Below, in pieces: positions 42,902 through 52,762 of a stretch of 64,000 nucleotides of DNA. Position 1 is the first letter of the stretch. Every line of letters begins with the position of its first letter. The notes beneath the pieces were generated by a model. It was not told the DNA's origin, did not search any database, and was given only the letters and a program-made list of their open reading frames with translations. The position numbers were made by a program, and so were the translations under genes. The stretch lies in contig JACCRF010000034.1 of the NCBI GenBank assembly GCA_013813715.1, forward strand, positions 62,001 to 126,000, read 5' to 3'. The DNA is from Gemmatimonadaceae bacterium (lineage in GTDB: Bacteria > Gemmatimonadota > Gemmatimonadetes > Gemmatimonadales > Gemmatimonadaceae).

Positions 42902-44265
42902 CGATGCGCGAGCTTCCCGACGGCGAGATCGCCGTCCTGGGGCTCGCCAGGAGCGGTACCGCTGTGGCACGGCTCCTCCTGGGGGAAGGCCGCCGCGTAT
43001 ACGCCTCCGACGGCGGCACCTCGGCGGTCGTGGATGCCAACGCCAGGTTACTGCGCGACCTGGGGGCGCGCGTCGATACGGGCGGCCACGATGTTGCGCG
43101 GATCGCGCGTGCGCCGCTCGTCGTCGTGAGTCCTGGCATTCCGCCGTCGGCGCCACCCATCGCGGCCGCGCGCGATTCCCGCGCGCCGATCGTCAGCGAG
43201 GTAGAGATCGCGCTGCGCCTGATGCCGCGGACAAAGGTGATCGCAATTACCGGGACGAACGGAAAGTCGACGACGACGGCGCTCATCGGACACCTGTTGC
43301 GCGGTCTCGGGGTGAACGCGGCCGACGCCGGGAACATTGGAACGCCGGTCTCGGAGATCGCCCTCCGCCAGCAGCACCCCGAGTGGCTCGCGCTGGAGAT
43401 GTCGTCGTTTCAACTGCACGACACCCCTGGCCTGGAGCCCGTTGTCGGCGTGCTCACGAACCTCAGCCCGGACCATCTGGACCGTTATCCCACCGCGAAC
43501 GACTATTACGCCGACAAGGCGAGGCTGTTCTGCAACGCCAGCCCCGATTCACGCTGGATCCTGAACGCCGACGACCGGCGCGTTCGCGTGATGGAAACCG
43601 ACGTTCCCGGCGCGAAGTTCCATTTCTCGACAAGAGCATTGGCCGACGCGTGGTTCGACGAACCGTCGTCAACCCTCCAGCTTCTCGGCAGTCAGCTGCT
43701 GCCGCGCAGCGAGCTGAATCTGCTCGGCGATCACAACGTCGCCAACGCGCTCGCCGCGGCGCTCGCCGTGGCCGTTGCCGACGAGAGTTTTGGAAGCGCT
43801 GAGTCACGGCTGCTCATATCCGGCGCCCTCCGGACGTTCAATGCGCTTGCACATCGCCTCGAGATAGTTGGCGAGATTGACGGTGTGCAGTGGATCAACG
43901 ACTCGAAGGCGACCAACGTCAGCTCATCCGTGGTGGCTGTTGCAGGGATGCGGCGACCCACTATTCTGCTGCTGGGCGGACGCCACAAGGGCGAGCCCTA
44001 CACGTCGCTCGCCGATCCGATTCGCCGAACGGTGAAGAAGATCATCGCGTACGGCGAGGCGGCACCGATCATCGAATCCGAACTGGCCGGCATTACCGAG
44101 GTGGAGCGACTGGGCGCTGACTTCGGTGAAGTGATGCGCCGTGCCCACGAGAGTGCGCGGGCCGGCGACGCTGTGCTGTTGTCGCCTGCCTGCTCGAGCT
44201 TCGACATGTTCACGAACTACGAAGAGCGCGGCCTCCGATTCCGTCAGCTCGCGATGGTGAAGTAG
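42898..44265 (+). CDS. murD: UDP-MurNAc-L-alanine--D-glutamate ligase
   Basis: A 455-residue Mur ligase overlapping mraY by four bases. N-terminal dinucleotide-like fold EIAVLGLARSGTAVARLLLG, ATP loop VIAITGTNGKSTTTALIGHL, LALEMSSFQLHDTPGLEPVV, LTNLSPDHLDRY, and WINDSKATNVSSSVVAVAGM. C-terminal LLSPACSSFDMFTNYEERGL is the MurD signature. It adds D-Glu to UDP-MurNAc-L-Ala. ftsW begins directly after its stop. Confidence 0.95.
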   Translation: MTMRELPDGEIAVLGLARSGTAVARLLLGEGRRVYASDGGTSAVVDANARLLRDLGARVDTGGHDVARIARAPLVVVSPGIPPSAPPIAAARDSRAPIVSEVEIALRLMPRTKVIAITGTNGKSTTTALIGHLLRGLGVNAADAGNIGTPVSEIALRQQHPEWLALEMSSFQLHDTPGLEPVVGVLTNLSPDHLDRYPTANDYYADKARLFCNASPDSRWILNADDRRVRVMETDVPGAKFHFSTRALADAWFDEPSSTLQLLGSQLLPRSELNLLGDHNVANALAAALAVAVADESFGSAESRLLISGALRTFNALAHRLEIVGEIDGVQWINDSKATNVSSSVVAVAGMRRPTILLLGGRHKGEPYTSLADPIRRTVKKIIAYGEAAPIIESELAGITEVERLGADFGEVMRRAHESARAGDAVLLSPACSSFDMFTNYEERGLRFRQLAMVK

Positions 44266-45444
44266 ATGACGGCGACAGTCGCTGACGTGCGCTATCGATG
44301 GTACATGGGGACAGAGGCGCGGCTTCTGCTCATCATTACCGCTTCGCTCCTCGCCTTCGGGCTGGCAACAGTGTACAGCGCGAGCGCAAGCATCGCGCAA
44401 CGCGAGGGACTTGGCAGCTGGGCGTATTTCGTGAGGCAGTTGGCCGGCGTCGGCATCGGTCTGGTCATGCTGGCAGCGTTTTCCAAGGTGGACGCCGAGT
44501 TGTGGAGCAGGTGGGCGTGGCCGGTTATGCTCCTTTCGATTTCTCTCCTCGTAATCGTCATCCTGCCGTTCACTGAGTCAATCGCTCCGCGACACCTCGG
44601 CTCCCGCCGTTTTCTCATCGGCGCTTCGCTCCAGCCGTCCGAGCTCGCCAAGATCGCAGTGATCGTCTGGACATCCATGCTGATTGTGAAGAAAGGAGAT
44701 GCGCTGCGGCGACTCACAAAAGGTCTGCTGCCCTTCATCGTCGTCATCGGTGTGCTCGATCTGCTGGTGGCACTGGAGCCAGACCTGTCGGTCGCGATGA
44801 TGTACACGCTTATCATGGCGATCATTTTATTCGCGGGAGGCGTCCGCATCGGTCATGTCGTCGTGCTGGGCGTCATCGCGATCCCGCTCCTGTGGGATCA
44901 GTTCCAGCGTCTTAATTATGCACTGCTCCGGATGACTGCGTTCTTCGATCCCGGTGCGGCGCCGAGTTATGTAAGCCATCAGCTCCGCCAGTCACTGATT
45001 GCGGTGGGGTCGGGGCAGATCTTTGGTGTCGGCTTTGGTCAGGGCAGACAGCAGCTCGGGTTTCTGCCCCTTCCACACAACGATTTCATCGCCGGCACGA
45101 TCGGCGAGGAATGGGGATTCGTTGGGATGGTTGCCATTATTGGGGCCTTCGCCTCCTTTGGATTTCTGGGCTTCCGCATCGCGAAGCAGGCGCGCTCACC
45201 GTTCCTTCAGCTCACTGCAGTCGGCATCACTGCCACTATCGTAATCACCGCGTACCTCCACATCGGCGTTGCGTTGGGATTGCTCCCGACGACTGGTTTG
45301 ACCCTTCCGTTCATCTCTTACGGGCGGTCGAATCTGGTGCTCTCCCTGCTCATGACTGGGATTCTCGTAAATATCGGGAGCACCAGAGAAAAGGTGATGG
45401 GATCGCGGGCGACGGACCCCTCGTTCGCCATGCAAAGCACGTAG
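44266..45444 (+). CDS. ftsW: Septal peptidoglycan polymerase FtsW (SEDS family)
   Basis: A 392-residue membrane protein with about ten helices. SEDS motifs: GLATVYSASASIAQREGLGS, the ASLQPSELAKIAVIVWTSM segment, LVALEPDLSVAMMYTLIMAI containing the catalytic Asp region, GQGRQQLGFLPLPHNDFIAG and GLLPTTGLTLPFISYGRSNL. It polymerises glycan strands from lipid II with FtsI. The start abuts murD and murG follows after one base. The C-terminal tail is short and polar. Confidence 0.95.
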   Translation: MTATVADVRYRWYMGTEARLLLIITASLLAFGLATVYSASASIAQREGLGSWAYFVRQLAGVGIGLVMLAAFSKVDAELWSRWAWPVMLLSISLLVIVILPFTESIAPRHLGSRRFLIGASLQPSELAKIAVIVWTSMLIVKKGDALRRLTKGLLPFIVVIGVLDLLVALEPDLSVAMMYTLIMAIILFAGGVRIGHVVVLGVIAIPLLWDQFQRLNYALLRMTAFFDPGAAPSYVSHQLRQSLIAVGSGQIFGVGFGQGRQQLGFLPLPHNDFIAGTIGEEWGFVGMVAIIGAFASFGFLGFRIAKQARSPFLQLTAVGITATIVITAYLHIGVALGLLPTTGLTLPFISYGRSNLVLSLLMTGILVNIGSTREKVMGSRATDPSFAMQST

Positions 45445-45445
45445 C

Positions 45446-46558
45446 GTGCGGATCTTATTTGCCGGAGGTGGCACGGGCGGGCATCTCTATCCCGGCCTCG
45501 CCATCGCGCGCGCCGTGCAGCGCATCGATCCCTCGATACGTCCCCTGTTCATTGGCGCGCAGCGAGGCATCGAGCGAAGCGTGCTGCCAACAACCGAGTT
45601 TCCCCACGAGCTTCTCGATCTGCATCCGCTCTATCGTTCGAGACCCTGGGAAAACTGGAAGACGCTGCGCGGGGCGTTTGGCTCCTGGCGCAGCGTATCG
45701 CGGATTGCCCGCGACGAACGCCCGCGGTGCGTCGTCGGCACCGGCGGTTATGCATCCGGCATCGCGCTCGCGTATGCAGCGACGCACGGCGTCCCGATCG
45801 TTGTCCAGGAGCAGAACAGCTTTCCCGGCTTGACGACGCGGTTCTTCAGCCGCTACGCGCGTCAGATACACACGGGATTCCCTGAGGCCGCGAGTCGCCT
45901 TACGCCGGGCGCGACGACACAGATCTGCGACTCGGGCAATCCCATCGAGCCGCCGCCCGACCCCCTGCCTGAGCGCAACGCCGCGCGCCGCGCGTGGGGA
46001 TTCACCGACGCGAGGCGGGTCGTCCTCGTCTACGGTGGCAGCCAGGGCTCACGCGCCATAAACGACGTCGTCGCCGAATGGGCGACGCGAGGGCTGCCGG
46101 AAGGCCTGGGCATGATATGGGCGACCGGACAGGGAACGCACGCCGACTATGCCCGACACGACGGTGGGAACGTTCGGGTTCGCCCGTATCTCGCCCCGGT
46201 TTCCGAGGCATACGCCGCCACCGACTTCGCAGTCTCGCGGGGCGGTGCGATCGCTACAGCCGAGCTCTGCGCGTGGGGTATTCCGCCGATAGTCGTGCCG
46301 TTGCCGACGGCGGCAGCCGATCATCAGACGTCGAATGCACGCGCGCTTGCCGCAGCCGGCGCGGCGGAGCTCATCCTGCAGAGCGAGCTTACGGTGGACA
46401 GGCTCGACGCTTCTGTCCGTGCGCTGCTGGCTGACGACACGCTTTTGAATCGGCGCGCTGAAGCCGCGCGTTCCCGCGCGCGGCCTCACGCAGCGGCCGA
46501 GATTGCGCGCCACATTCTCGAGCTCATCGGTGGCAGGCTCTCAACGAGGCGCGAATGA
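45446..46558 (+). CDS. murG: Lipid II synthase (UDP-GlcNAc transferase) MurG
   Basis: A 370-residue GT-B glycosyltransferase with a GTG start giving RILFAGGGTGGHLYPGLAIA. Other signatures are VVGTGGYASGIALAYAATHG, VVQEQNSFPGLTTRFFSRYA, LVYGGSQGSRAINDVVAEW and DFAVSRGGAIATAELCAWGI, PPIVVPLPTAAADHQTSNAR. It adds GlcNAc to lipid I at the inner face of the membrane. Overlaps murC (ATGA). Confidence 0.95.
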   Translation: MRILFAGGGTGGHLYPGLAIARAVQRIDPSIRPLFIGAQRGIERSVLPTTEFPHELLDLHPLYRSRPWENWKTLRGAFGSWRSVSRIARDERPRCVVGTGGYASGIALAYAATHGVPIVVQEQNSFPGLTTRFFSRYARQIHTGFPEAASRLTPGATTQICDSGNPIEPPPDPLPERNAARRAWGFTDARRVVLVYGGSQGSRAINDVVAEWATRGLPEGLGMIWATGQGTHADYARHDGGNVRVRPYLAPVSEAYAATDFAVSRGGAIATAELCAWGIPPIVVPLPTAAADHQTSNARALAAAGAAELILQSELTVDRLDASVRALLADDTLLNRRAEAARSRARPHAAAEIARHILELIGGRLSTRRE

Positions 46559-47934
46559 GGGCGAAACCGAGCGATCAGCGGCCCATCCACTTCGTCGGTA
46601 TTGCTGGCGCGGGGATGAGCGCACTAGCGGAGCTGTTTCTGCGCCGCGGATACGCGGTGACGGGCTGTGACGCGAACACGTCCGCGGTGGAGGATCTCGA
46701 GCGGCTCGGTGTTCGCGTTACTGCGGGACACGACCCGTCGCACGTGGACGGTGCGCGCGAGGTAGTCGTGACCTCCGCCGTCAGTGCCGATCACCCCGAA
46801 CTGGCGCGAGCGCGCGTGCTGGGCATTCCGGTGATCAAGCGCGCTGCAGCGCTGGGTCGCGCCGTCTCGGGCGGCGCGCTTGTAGGCGTAGCGGGCACGC
46901 ACGGAAAGACAACGACGACTGTCATGACGACCGAAGCGCTCGCCGCGGCCGGTCTCGCGCCGACCGGCATCGCGGGCGGCAGAGTCGGCGCCTGGAATGG
47001 AAACCTGAGCCACGGCTCGGACCGATTGTTCGTAGTCGAGGCCGACGAGTATGATCGATCGTTTCACGCCCTTGCCCCCACCGTTGCAGTCGTGACGAAC
47101 ATGGAGGCCGATCATCTCGACATCTATCCAGGCGGAATCGACGAGATTCGCGCTGCTTTCGCGCAGTTCATCCGCGGAGCGTCGACGATCGTGCTCTGCG
47201 CCGACGATGCTGGCGCGACGGGCCTCCCGACTCCGAGCAGCGCCGAAGTCATCAGGTATGGAGCGTCATCGCCGGAAGCGCGGCTCGTTGGTAGCGGTAT
47301 CGAAGCAACGATTTCAGGGACGCGATTCATGGTGACATACGATGGGATGGAGCTCGGCGGTCTGAATCTCGCGGTGCCGGGAATGCACAATGTGAGAAAT
47401 GCGCTTGCCGCCGTCGCATCGGGAATTACGCTCGGCGTTGACCTGGGCGCGATGCGGCCGGGTCTCGAGGCGTTCACCGGCGTCGAGCGCCGCTTCGAGC
47501 GCATCGGCGAAGCGGCCGGAGTAACGATCATCGACGATTACGCGCATCACCCGACTGAGATCGCGGCGACGCTCGAGGCCGCGCGAGCGGCATTCCCGCA
47601 CCGCCGCATCGTTGCGGCCTTCCAGCCACACCTCTATTCCCGAACGCGTGATTTTCACAGTGAATTCGCCGTCGAGCTGTCGCTCGCCGACGCGGTGTTC
47701 CTCTGCGACCTGTATCCGGCCCGCGAGCAGCCGATTGCCGGAGTGTCTTCGAGGATGATCTCGGCCCCGATGCGTGGCGCTGGCAGGCCGCCCGCGTGGG
47801 AAGGGCCGCGCGCTGAGCTGGCAGGCGCTCTCGCCGCGTTCCTGCGCGAAGGCGACGTCGTCTTCACGATTGGAGCCGGCGACATAACCCGCACGGCCCC
47901 CGAGCTTCTCTCGCTGCTTCAACTCCGAAAGTGA
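46555..47934 (+). CDS. murC: UDP-N-acetylmuramate--L-alanine ligase
   Basis: A 459-residue Mur ligase overlapping murG. N-terminal IHFVGIAGAGMSALAELFLR, ATP loop GVAGTHGKTTTTVMTTEALA, VEADEYDRSFHALAPTVAVV, TNMEADHLDIYPGGIDEIR and IIDDYAHHPTEIAATLEAAR, then VAAFQPHLYSRTRDFHSEFA. It commits UDP-MurNAc to the peptide pathway. murB, often next to murC, is absent; ftsQ overlaps directly (GTGA). Confidence 0.96.
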   Translation: MRAKPSDQRPIHFVGIAGAGMSALAELFLRRGYAVTGCDANTSAVEDLERLGVRVTAGHDPSHVDGAREVVVTSAVSADHPELARARVLGIPVIKRAAALGRAVSGGALVGVAGTHGKTTTTVMTTEALAAAGLAPTGIAGGRVGAWNGNLSHGSDRLFVVEADEYDRSFHALAPTVAVVTNMEADHLDIYPGGIDEIRAAFAQFIRGASTIVLCADDAGATGLPTPSSAEVIRYGASSPEARLVGSGIEATISGTRFMVTYDGMELGGLNLAVPGMHNVRNALAAVASGITLGVDLGAMRPGLEAFTGVERRFERIGEAAGVTIIDDYAHHPTEIAATLEAARAAFPHRRIVAAFQPHLYSRTRDFHSEFAVELSLADAVFLCDLYPAREQPIAGVSSRMISAPMRGAGRPPAWEGPRAELAGALAAFLREGDVVFTIGAGDITRTAPELLSLLQLRK

Positions 47935-48743
47935 TCGGACCGTTAGAGCCCGGCAAGCTGCCTCCGCCTCGCACGAGCATGCGGTGGCGGATACTCGTAG
48001 TCCTTCTGCTTGGTGCCGTCCTCGCCCCCGCGTCATGGCTCGCGCGACGCGGCGCGTCGCGGCTCGAGTTTTTCCACCTCCGCACGGTAGAAGTAAGCGG
48101 CACCCGATACCTCAGTCCTGAGGTCATTGTCGAGCGCCTCGCGCTCGACACTATGCGATCGGTGTGGGATGACCCCCGCCCGCTCGTTGCACGTCTCGAC
48201 TCGATGCCGCAGATCGGGGCGGTGGACATCAGTCGCCGGCTGCCAGGCACGCTCATCGTCGCCATCAGCGAGAACCTTCCGGTTGCCCTTGCATCAAGCG
48301 CGCGCGGTCTCGAGGCAGTCGACAGCGCGGGCGTCGTGCTGCCCATCGACCCCGCGCGAGAAGACCTCGATCTGCCGGTAGCGAGCCAGCGCGACGTACC
48401 GCTCCTCGCACTGCTCGGCGCGATTCGGGCCGGACAGCCCGCTGTGTACCGGCGGTTGAGCGAGGTAACGCGCGACGGAAAGAGCGACGTGATTTTTTTC
48501 CTTCGCCACCGCTCCCCACCCTCCCAATCACAATTGGCGGACTCTTCACTGGCGGATTCACTTGGCCTTCTTCGCAATCCGCTGCCGCCACTGCGCATGC
48601 TCAAGGTCCGCGCGCAGCTGGGGGTGTCAGTCTCGCGATTGGCCGATATCTTTCCGGTCGAGTCCGACCTTCTCCGGCGCCGGGCCAATATCGCCGAGCT
48701 CGACCTACGCTACCGCGATCAGGTGATCGCAAGGCTACAATGA
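47931..48743 (+). CDS. ftsQ: Cell division protein FtsQ
   Basis: A 270-residue bitopic protein with GTG start overlapping murC. A short Pro-rich cytoplasmic part, one span (RILVVLLLGAVLAPASWLA), then a POTRA domain (FFHLRTVEVSGTRYLSPEVI, GAVDISRRLPGTLIVAISEN) and the FtsQ beta domain with GLEAVDSAGVVLPIDPA. Sequence is divergent, as usual for FtsQ. It organises FtsL/FtsB in the periplasm. The last bases overlap ftsA (ATGA). Confidence 0.88.
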   Translation: MIGPLEPGKLPPPRTSMRWRILVVLLLGAVLAPASWLARRGASRLEFFHLRTVEVSGTRYLSPEVIVERLALDTMRSVWDDPRPLVARLDSMPQIGAVDISRRLPGTLIVAISENLPVALASSARGLEAVDSAGVVLPIDPAREDLDLPVASQRDVPLLALLGAIRAGQPAVYRRLSEVTRDGKSDVIFFLRHRSPPSQSQLADSSLADSLGLLRNPLPPLRMLKVRAQLGVSVSRLADIFPVESDLLRRRANIAELDLRYRDQVIARLQ

Positions 48744-49999
48744 ATCAGGAACGCGTCATCGCCGGGCTCGACATTGGCTCGGCGAAAACAACGGTGGTGA
48801 TCGCCGAAGCGATCGGCGACTTCCATCGTCAGACCACGATAAAGATTCTGGGCGTGGGCCAGGCTCGCACCACGGGGCTCCGCCGTGGCATCGTGTCCGA
48901 CATCGAGGAGACGACTCGGTCGATCAGGAAGGCGATCGAGGACGCCGAGCGAATGGCTGGTACTAAGATCGAGTCGATCTATGCTGGAATCGCCGGCGAG
49001 CACGTCAGGGCGATGACGAGCACGGGAATCGTCGCCGTCAACGGCGACGAGATCTCGCGGTCCGACGTGAACCGTGCGAACGAAGTCGCGCGGGCGCAGG
49101 CGATTCCGCAGGATCGCGAGCTGCTCCACGCGATTCCGCAGGAATACAGCGTTGACAGGAATCAGGGCATTCGTGACCCGATCGGCATGATCGGCACCCG
49201 CCTTGAAACGGAGATGTACCTCGTGACGATCGGCAGCTCGCCGGCGATGAACCTGCGCAAATCCGTCGAGCGCGCGGGGTACCAGGTGAAGGAGCTGGTC
49301 CTCGGGCCTCTCGCGAGCGCGCTCGCCGTTCTGACCGAGGACGAGAAGGAGCTCGGTGTTGCGCTGGTCGAGATGGGCGCAGGCACGACCGACATTGCGA
49401 TATTTCACGAAGGCAAGATCCGTCACCTCGCGACTATCAATTTCGGCGGCAGCAACGTGACGAGTGATATCGTGCAGGGAATCGGAGTCACTCAGGCCGA
49501 CGCTGAACGGCTGAAAGAGCGCTACGGCTCTGCGTACGAGCCGCTGGTTAGTCCCGACGACATGATCGAGCTGCCGAGCACGGTGGCGCAGGGGGAGCGC
49601 CGTGTTCCGCGTGAGGTGCTCGCGCACATCATCCACCAGCGCCTAGACGAGATCTTCGATCTCGTGCACACTGAGATTGAGCGGGCAGGGTACGCAAATC
49701 GATTGAGTGGCGGGGTCGTCGTAACGGGCGGGGCGGCGGCGATGGAAGGAATTGCGGCGCTCGCAACCGACGTTTTCGGAACCGGTGTGCGCATCGGCAT
49801 TCCAGCGGAGCATATCGCCGGGCTCAGCGATTCGGTGGAAGCGCCGCGTTTTGCGACAGTTGCCGGACTCGCGCTCTACGGCGCCAATCGTGTAGCCATC
49901 GAGGGTTCATCCGCGGGGGGCAGGCGGCGAGCAATCTCGTCGACCAACGTCGACCGGTTCGCCCAGCGCGTGAAGACCTGGCTGCAGGATTTCTTTTGA
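48740..49999 (+). CDS. ftsA: Cell division protein FtsA
   Basis: A 419-residue actin-like ATPase that tethers FtsZ to the membrane. N-terminal VIAGLDIGSAKTTVVIAEAI, 1C domain region HAIPQEYSVDRNQGIRDPIG, ATP motifs VALVEMGAGTTDIAIFHEGK and GGVVVTGGAAAMEGIAALAT. The C-terminal amphipathic helix DRFAQRVKTWLQDFF is the expected membrane anchor. Overlaps ftsQ by four bases and is followed by a 299-base gap before ftsZ. Confidence 0.95.
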   Translation: MNQERVIAGLDIGSAKTTVVIAEAIGDFHRQTTIKILGVGQARTTGLRRGIVSDIEETTRSIRKAIEDAERMAGTKIESIYAGIAGEHVRAMTSTGIVAVNGDEISRSDVNRANEVARAQAIPQDRELLHAIPQEYSVDRNQGIRDPIGMIGTRLETEMYLVTIGSSPAMNLRKSVERAGYQVKELVLGPLASALAVLTEDEKELGVALVEMGAGTTDIAIFHEGKIRHLATINFGGSNVTSDIVQGIGVTQADAERLKERYGSAYEPLVSPDDMIELPSTVAQGERRVPREVLAHIIHQRLDEIFDLVHTEIERAGYANRLSGGVVVTGGAAAMEGIAALATDVFGTGVRIGIPAEHIAGLSDSVEAPRFATVAGLALYGANRVAIEGSSAGGRRRAISSTNVDRFAQRVKTWLQDFF

Positions 50000-50222
50000 A
50001 TGGGCCGTCGCAGAGTTCCGGGAATCGCGCGTTAGGAGATCAGTCGCCGGAGGCCTGGGAGATTTCGCCGGATGCAGCTGGCGGTCAAAGCACGACTCCA
50101 ACTTGCTATCGCGGTGGCTGTTAACAATGTCCACATCATAAAACTGTGCGATCATTCGATTTGTGGGAAAACAGGCACCGCGACTTCCTGGGAAAAGATT
50201 CGGTTACGAGCGCGATTGGGTA

Positions 50223-50250
50223 TTGGATGCTGTGAGCAAACGCGTATATA
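50223..50250 (+). promoter_or_regulatory. Candidate ftsZ promoter in the ftsA-ftsZ gap
   Basis: TTGGAT (50223-50228) and TATATA (50245-50250) with a 16-base spacer, about 48 bases before the ftsZ ATG. This is the largest gap in the dcw cluster (50000-50298) and no gene was found in it, so an ftsZ-specific promoter is plausible. The rest of the gap shows no obvious repeat. Confidence 0.45.
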
Positions 50251-50298
50251 TTGGCCGTTCGCTTTTCCCCACCCAGCAGCATTGGAGTGCGACAACCG

Positions 50299-51519
50299 AT
50301 GAATTTCGAGTTCGAGGAAAGCGCGTCTCAGAACGCTCGGATGAAGGTTGTCGGTGTTGGCGGCGGGGGCGGAAACGCCGTGAACCGGATGATCGAGGAA
50401 CGGCTGTCGGGCGTTGAATTCATCTCGATCAATACGGACGCCCAGGCACTCCTCAACTCGAAGTCCGACGTAAAGATCCAGATCGGAAAGAAGCTCACTC
50501 GCGGACTCGGCGCCGGCGCGAGGCCGGAGATTGGCAAGCAAGCCATCGAGGAAAACCGCGAGGAAGTGTCCCGCGTCCTGACCAACTCCGATCTTGTCTT
50601 CGTCACGTGCGGAATGGGCGGCGGCACGGGCACCGGTGCGGCGCCGACTGTGTGTGAGCTGGCGCGCGAGGCGGGAGCGCTCACCGTCGGCATCGTGACC
50701 CGGCCCTTCCTGTTTGAGGGCCGGAAGCGTCTCCGGCAGGCCGAACTCGGCATCGCCGAGATGCGGAAGCACGTCGACACCATGATCGTCGTTCCAAACG
50801 AGCGCCTGCTTGCGGTGGTAGGGAAGGGCATCCCGTTCCACGATGCCCTCAAGAAGGCCGACGAGGTGCTGTTGCACGCCACGCAAGGCATTTCCACCCT
50901 CATTACCGTGACTGGTCTCGTGAATGTGGACTTCGCCGATGTACGCACCGTCATGGAGCAAGGCGGATCGGCGTTGATGGGCACCGGTATCGGCCGCGGC
51001 GAGAATCGGGCCACCGATGCCGCGCAGCAGGCCATTGCAAGTCCGCTGCTCGACAACATCTCCGTCAATGGGGCCACCGGCGTGCTCGTCAACATCACCG
51101 GGGGCGACGACCTCACCCTTGGCGACGTCCACCAGATCGTCGAGATCGTGAAAGACGCAGTGGGCGAAGACGCCGAGATCATCTTTGGGACGGTGAACGA
51201 GAAGGCCATGCAGGGAGAGTGCCGGGTCACGGTGATAGCGACCGGCTTTGACAAACCCCCCGCAGCGGGCTCCGGCGTCGCTGCCGTGTCTGCAGCGCCC
51301 ATCTCCGCGCCGCCGCAGCGCGTTGGTGGTACTCCAGTCATTCAGCTCCCGGTTCGCACCCGGACGGTTATGCATCCGCGCGGAGCCACGCCTCCGGAAC
51401 TCACGCGGCGTGTTACTCCTCTGTCCGCTCCGTCGTCCATTCCAGAGAAGGTGGATGGACTCGGTCAGGATCTCAGCGACATGGAGATCCCGACGTTCAT
51501 ACGGAGACAGATGGATTGA
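50299..51519 (+). CDS. ftsZ: Cell division GTPase FtsZ
   Basis: A 406-residue tubulin homologue from ATG at 50299; the frame extends upstream but that part is not FtsZ-like. N-terminal [20 protein letters not shown], tubulin signature [21 protein letters not shown]7 loop region [16 protein letters not shown] variable Pro-rich linker (about residues 320-390) leads to the C-terminal peptide [12 protein letters not shown] that binds FtsA and others. It forms the Z-ring. The next gene overlaps its stop (TTGA). Confidence 0.97.
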   Translation: MNFEFEESASQNARMKVVGVGGGGGNAVNRMIEERLSGVEFISINTDAQALLNSKSDVKIQIGKKLTRGLGAGARPEIGKQAIEENREEVSRVLTNSDLVFVTCGMGGGTGTGAAPTVCELAREAGALTVGIVTRPFLFEGRKRLRQAELGIAEMRKHVDTMIVVPNERLLAVVGKGIPFHDALKKADEVLLHATQGISTLITVTGLVNVDFADVRTVMEQGGSALMGTGIGRGENRATDAAQQAIASPLLDNISVNGATGVLVNITGGDDLTLGDVHQIVEIVKDAVGEDAEIIFGTVNEKAMQGECRVTVIATGFDKPPAAGSGVAAVSAAPISAPPQRVGGTPVIQLPVRTRTVMHPRGATPPELTRRVTPLSAPSSIPEKVDGLGQDLSDMEIPTFIRRQMD

Positions 51520-52595
51520 CGGTCCGCTCTGCGCGGGTAATCACATATTCAGTCGTCGGCCTCTTCGCGTGCATTGCGGCGCGAATGACGCCCCCGCTGG
51601 CGCGCGCGCCCGGAACCGATGTGCTCGGGGCATTCGCTGACGCGAGCAGCGCGTCCGCGCCGAGCGCGACGAACGAGTTGATCGCAGTGGCACCTGGCCC
51701 ACTCGTCGTCTCGTCGCCGAATGCCCTGATCGCGTCGCCCGTGGTCGTATTCGCGTCGAACGAGGCAAAGGTCGACACGCTGACGGTGAGCGGCGTCATT
51801 CAGTCGAGCCTGTTCTCCGCCTTGGACAAGAACGCTGATCAGAGCCTCCCACGTTCCGCCCGCGCCGAGCTCGCGTTCACGCTGGCCGATATTTTCGAGT
51901 ACCGCGTGGACATGAGCAAGGACCTCCAGGTCGGCGACAGGTTCAGCGTACTGGTCGAGCGTCTCCAGAAGCCGAATGGCGCGGTGATCGTCAGCAAGAT
52001 CCTCGGTGCGCGTCTGGCGCTTTCGGGCAACGAGATGGAAGCGATCAGGTTCACGAGCTCGCGAGCGACCGGTGAGTACTTCGACGGTTCGGGCAAATCG
52101 CTGCGCGCTTCGTTCCTCCGTGCTCCGGTCGCCTTCCGCCGGATATCCAGTCGTTTTGGGGGAAGGAGGCACCCGGTGCTCGGCATCTGGCGGCGCCATA
52201 AAGGTCAAGACTACGCCGCCGCTTCGGGTACTCCTGTGCGAACCATCGGCGACGGTGTCGTCGTCTTTGCTGGCCGCAAGCGTGGGTATGGCAACGTCGT
52301 GGACATCCGTCACCGCAACGGATTCGTCAGCCGCTACGGTCACCTGCGGAGCTTCGGAAAGGGCGTACGCCGCGGAGCGCGAGTCACGATCGGGAGCACC
52401 ATCGGAGCAGTCGGCATGACAGGCCTCGCAACGGGCCCGCACCTGCACTTCGAGCTGCTGGTGAACGGCGTCCAGCGCGATCCGCGCCTCGCCCTCCAGA
52501 TGAAGGGAGGCGAGCCCATACCGTCATCCGAGCGCGGTGTCTTTCAACGGCTCCGCACGCGTACGCTCGGCACGCTCGCACTGGCGACCAATTGA
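51516..52595 (+). CDS. Exported M23-family peptidoglycan endopeptidase or amidase activator
   Basis: A 359-residue protein with TTG start overlapping ftsZ. A signal-like N-terminus ([17 protein letters not shown]) is followed by an Ala/Ser-rich linker, a LysM-like or OapA-like region ([20 protein letters not shown]), and a C-terminal LytM domain. The zinc ligands are in [16 protein letters not shown] (HxxxD) and [13 protein letters not shown] (HxH), with a third motif [10 protein letters not shown]. All ligands are present, so it may be an active DD-endopeptidase. Its coupling to ftsZ suggests a role in septal wall splitting. Confidence 0.88.
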   Translation: MTVRSARVITYSVVGLFACIAARMTPPLARAPGTDVLGAFADASSASAPSATNELIAVAPGPLVVSSPNALIASPVVVFASNEAKVDTLTVSGVIQSSLFSALDKNADQSLPRSARAELAFTLADIFEYRVDMSKDLQVGDRFSVLVERLQKPNGAVIVSKILGARLALSGNEMEAIRFTSSRATGEYFDGSGKSLRASFLRAPVAFRRISSRFGGRRHPVLGIWRRHKGQDYAAASGTPVRTIGDGVVVFAGRKRGYGNVVDIRHRNGFVSRYGHLRSFGKGVRRGARVTIGSTIGAVGMTGLATGPHLHFELLVNGVQRDPRLALQMKGGEPIPSSERGVFQRLRTRTLGTLALATN

Positions 52596-52648
52596 GTCGG
52601 AGAAGCGCGCAGGCGTGATTCTGGCTGGTTGATAGCGAATACGATGCG

Positions 52649-52676
52649 GCGTCCCGGTACTGGGGCGCTTTTTTTT
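52649..52676 (+). terminator. Rho-independent terminator closing the dcw cluster
   Basis: GCGTCCC (52649-52655) pairs with GGGGCGC (52662-52668), including one G-T pair, around a six-base loop, followed by eight T (52669-52676). It lies 53 bases after the M23 gene stop and separates the dcw cluster from ftsY. Confidence 0.88.
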
Positions 52677-52762
52677 GTCGAGCTGACCGCTCGTGGCTGC
52701 CACGCGCGGTTATTTTTCACCTTCCGTCCCACCTCGCACTTCCGCACGTATTTAATGGAACG

